Assembly (NCBI GenBank): GCA_029226205.1
Contig: JAQXXT010000030.1
Coordinates: 1-46,624 of the forward strand
Length of the DNA: 46,624 bases
Direction of reading: 5' to 3'
Source: Prevotellaceae bacterium
Lineage (GTDB): Bacteria > Bacteroidota > Bacteroidia > Bacteroidales > Bacteroidaceae
Part shown: one piece after another, positions 46,247-46,624 of the stretch
Position numbering within the stretch: position 1 is the stretch's first letter
Layout of the letters: the number at the start of each line of letters is the position of its first letter
The notes under the pieces: model-generated
Databases searched by the model: none
Seen by the model: the letters and a program-made list of their open reading frames with translations, nothing else
Told to the model about the DNA's origin: nothing
Translations under genes and position numbers: made by a program

Positions 46247-46297
46247 AATTATATCTATTTAGTGTTCTCTTGTGCTATCTAATAACAATTTCACGCA

Positions 46298-46330
46298 CAA
46301 AGATACGAAAATATTTTGATATTAAACAAA
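46298..46330 (-). promoter_or_regulatory. Proximal promoter of acn
   Basis: TTTG (46327-46330), 21 bp, TATCTTTG (46298-46305), full consensus, leader about 45 bases. Confidence 0.82.
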
Positions 46331-46370
46331 AAGATAGAATATTTTTGCAGATAAATGCAAAAATTACGTG

Positions 46371-46402
46371 CAAAAGTAATGATAATGGTATGAATATGCA
46401 AA
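46371..46402 (-). promoter_or_regulatory. Distal promoter of acn
   Basis: TTTG (46399-46402), 20 bp, TACTTTTG (46371-46378), full consensus. Its -33 element overlaps another -7-like box, TATTTTTG (46399-46406). A leader from here would be about 120 bases. Confidence 0.68.
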
Positions 46403-46432
46403 AATACATATAAACAAGGAAGTATAAACACG

Positions 46433-46465
46433 AAAAAACCTCGGAGATATTGCTATCTTCGAGGC
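46433..46465 (-). terminator. Terminator of the rRNA operon
   Basis: Minus-strand stem CCTCGAAGATA / TATCTCCGAGG with a GCAA loop and one mismatch, followed by six T residues, 24 bp after the 5S gene. Confidence 0.9.
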
Positions 46466-46488
46466 TTTTCTTATTTTTAAAGAAAAGA

Positions 46489-46598
<110 letters not shown>

Positions 46599-46624
46599 AT
46601 GGGGTTGACGTATCTTGACAAGCA

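Overview
The window is chromosomal DNA of a Bacteroidales bacterium, most probably a Prevotella-like member of the Prevotellaceae. This rests on three things. Promoters follow the Bacteroidetes plan (TTTG, a 19-21 bp gap, then TAnnTTTG). Almost no gene has a Shine-Dalgarno sequence. The gene set is typical of the order: RprXY, S6-S18-L9, an EF-G2 paralog, DbpA-like helicase and lysine-type SerA. No phage, insertion sequence, CRISPR array or tRNA gene was seen. The right edge runs into a ribosomal RNA operon, with 5S rRNA on the minus strand.

Layout. 1-1.2 kb: palindromic repeats, a 50-residue membrane protein and an RluA-type pseudouridine synthase, all on the minus strand. 1.3-6.1 kb (+): an ABC-F ATPase, grpE, dnaJ and folC, with a sigma-54-like site before grpE. 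6.2-10.1 kb (+): a galactose unit (galM, MFS sugar transporter, galK) between two strong hairpin terminators. 10.2-15.5 kb (+): transketolase, rpiB, glnS and a DedA membrane protein. 15.6-20.7 kb (-): dapA with its own promoter, and the serine cluster serC-serA-DUF1015-yigZ. 20.8-26.5 kb (-): orphan substrate-binding lipoprotein, TPR protein, mltG and DEAD-box helicase. 26.5-28.6 kb (+): radA-engB. A 330-bp repeat-rich gap follows.

28.9-31.9 kb (-): fabD overlaps a gene in which a GH13 amylase is fused in frame to an AlaX-type tRNA-editing domain. 32.1-33.3 kb (-): rpsF-rpsR-rplI. 33.4 kb (+): a two-helix membrane protein. 33.7-38.4 kb (-): the RprXY two-component pair and EF-G2. 38.5-40.6 kb (+): hemW and tcdA. 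40.6-46.2 kb (-): aconitase, citrate synthase and a patatin-like outer-membrane protein, then 5S rRNA.

Most genes are core metabolism, translation and chaperone functions. The unusual parts are: the GH13-AlaX fusion; a DUF1015 protein inside the serine operon whose DGHHR motif suggests a serine-kinase idea; strong Shine-Dalgarno sites only before rpsR and rplI; a perfect loopless 56-bp palindrome; and a family of hairpin repeats that sit just after stop codons. The EF-G2 protein lacks the catalytic switch II histidine, and several promoters lie so close to their genes that leaderless or near-leaderless mRNAs are expected.
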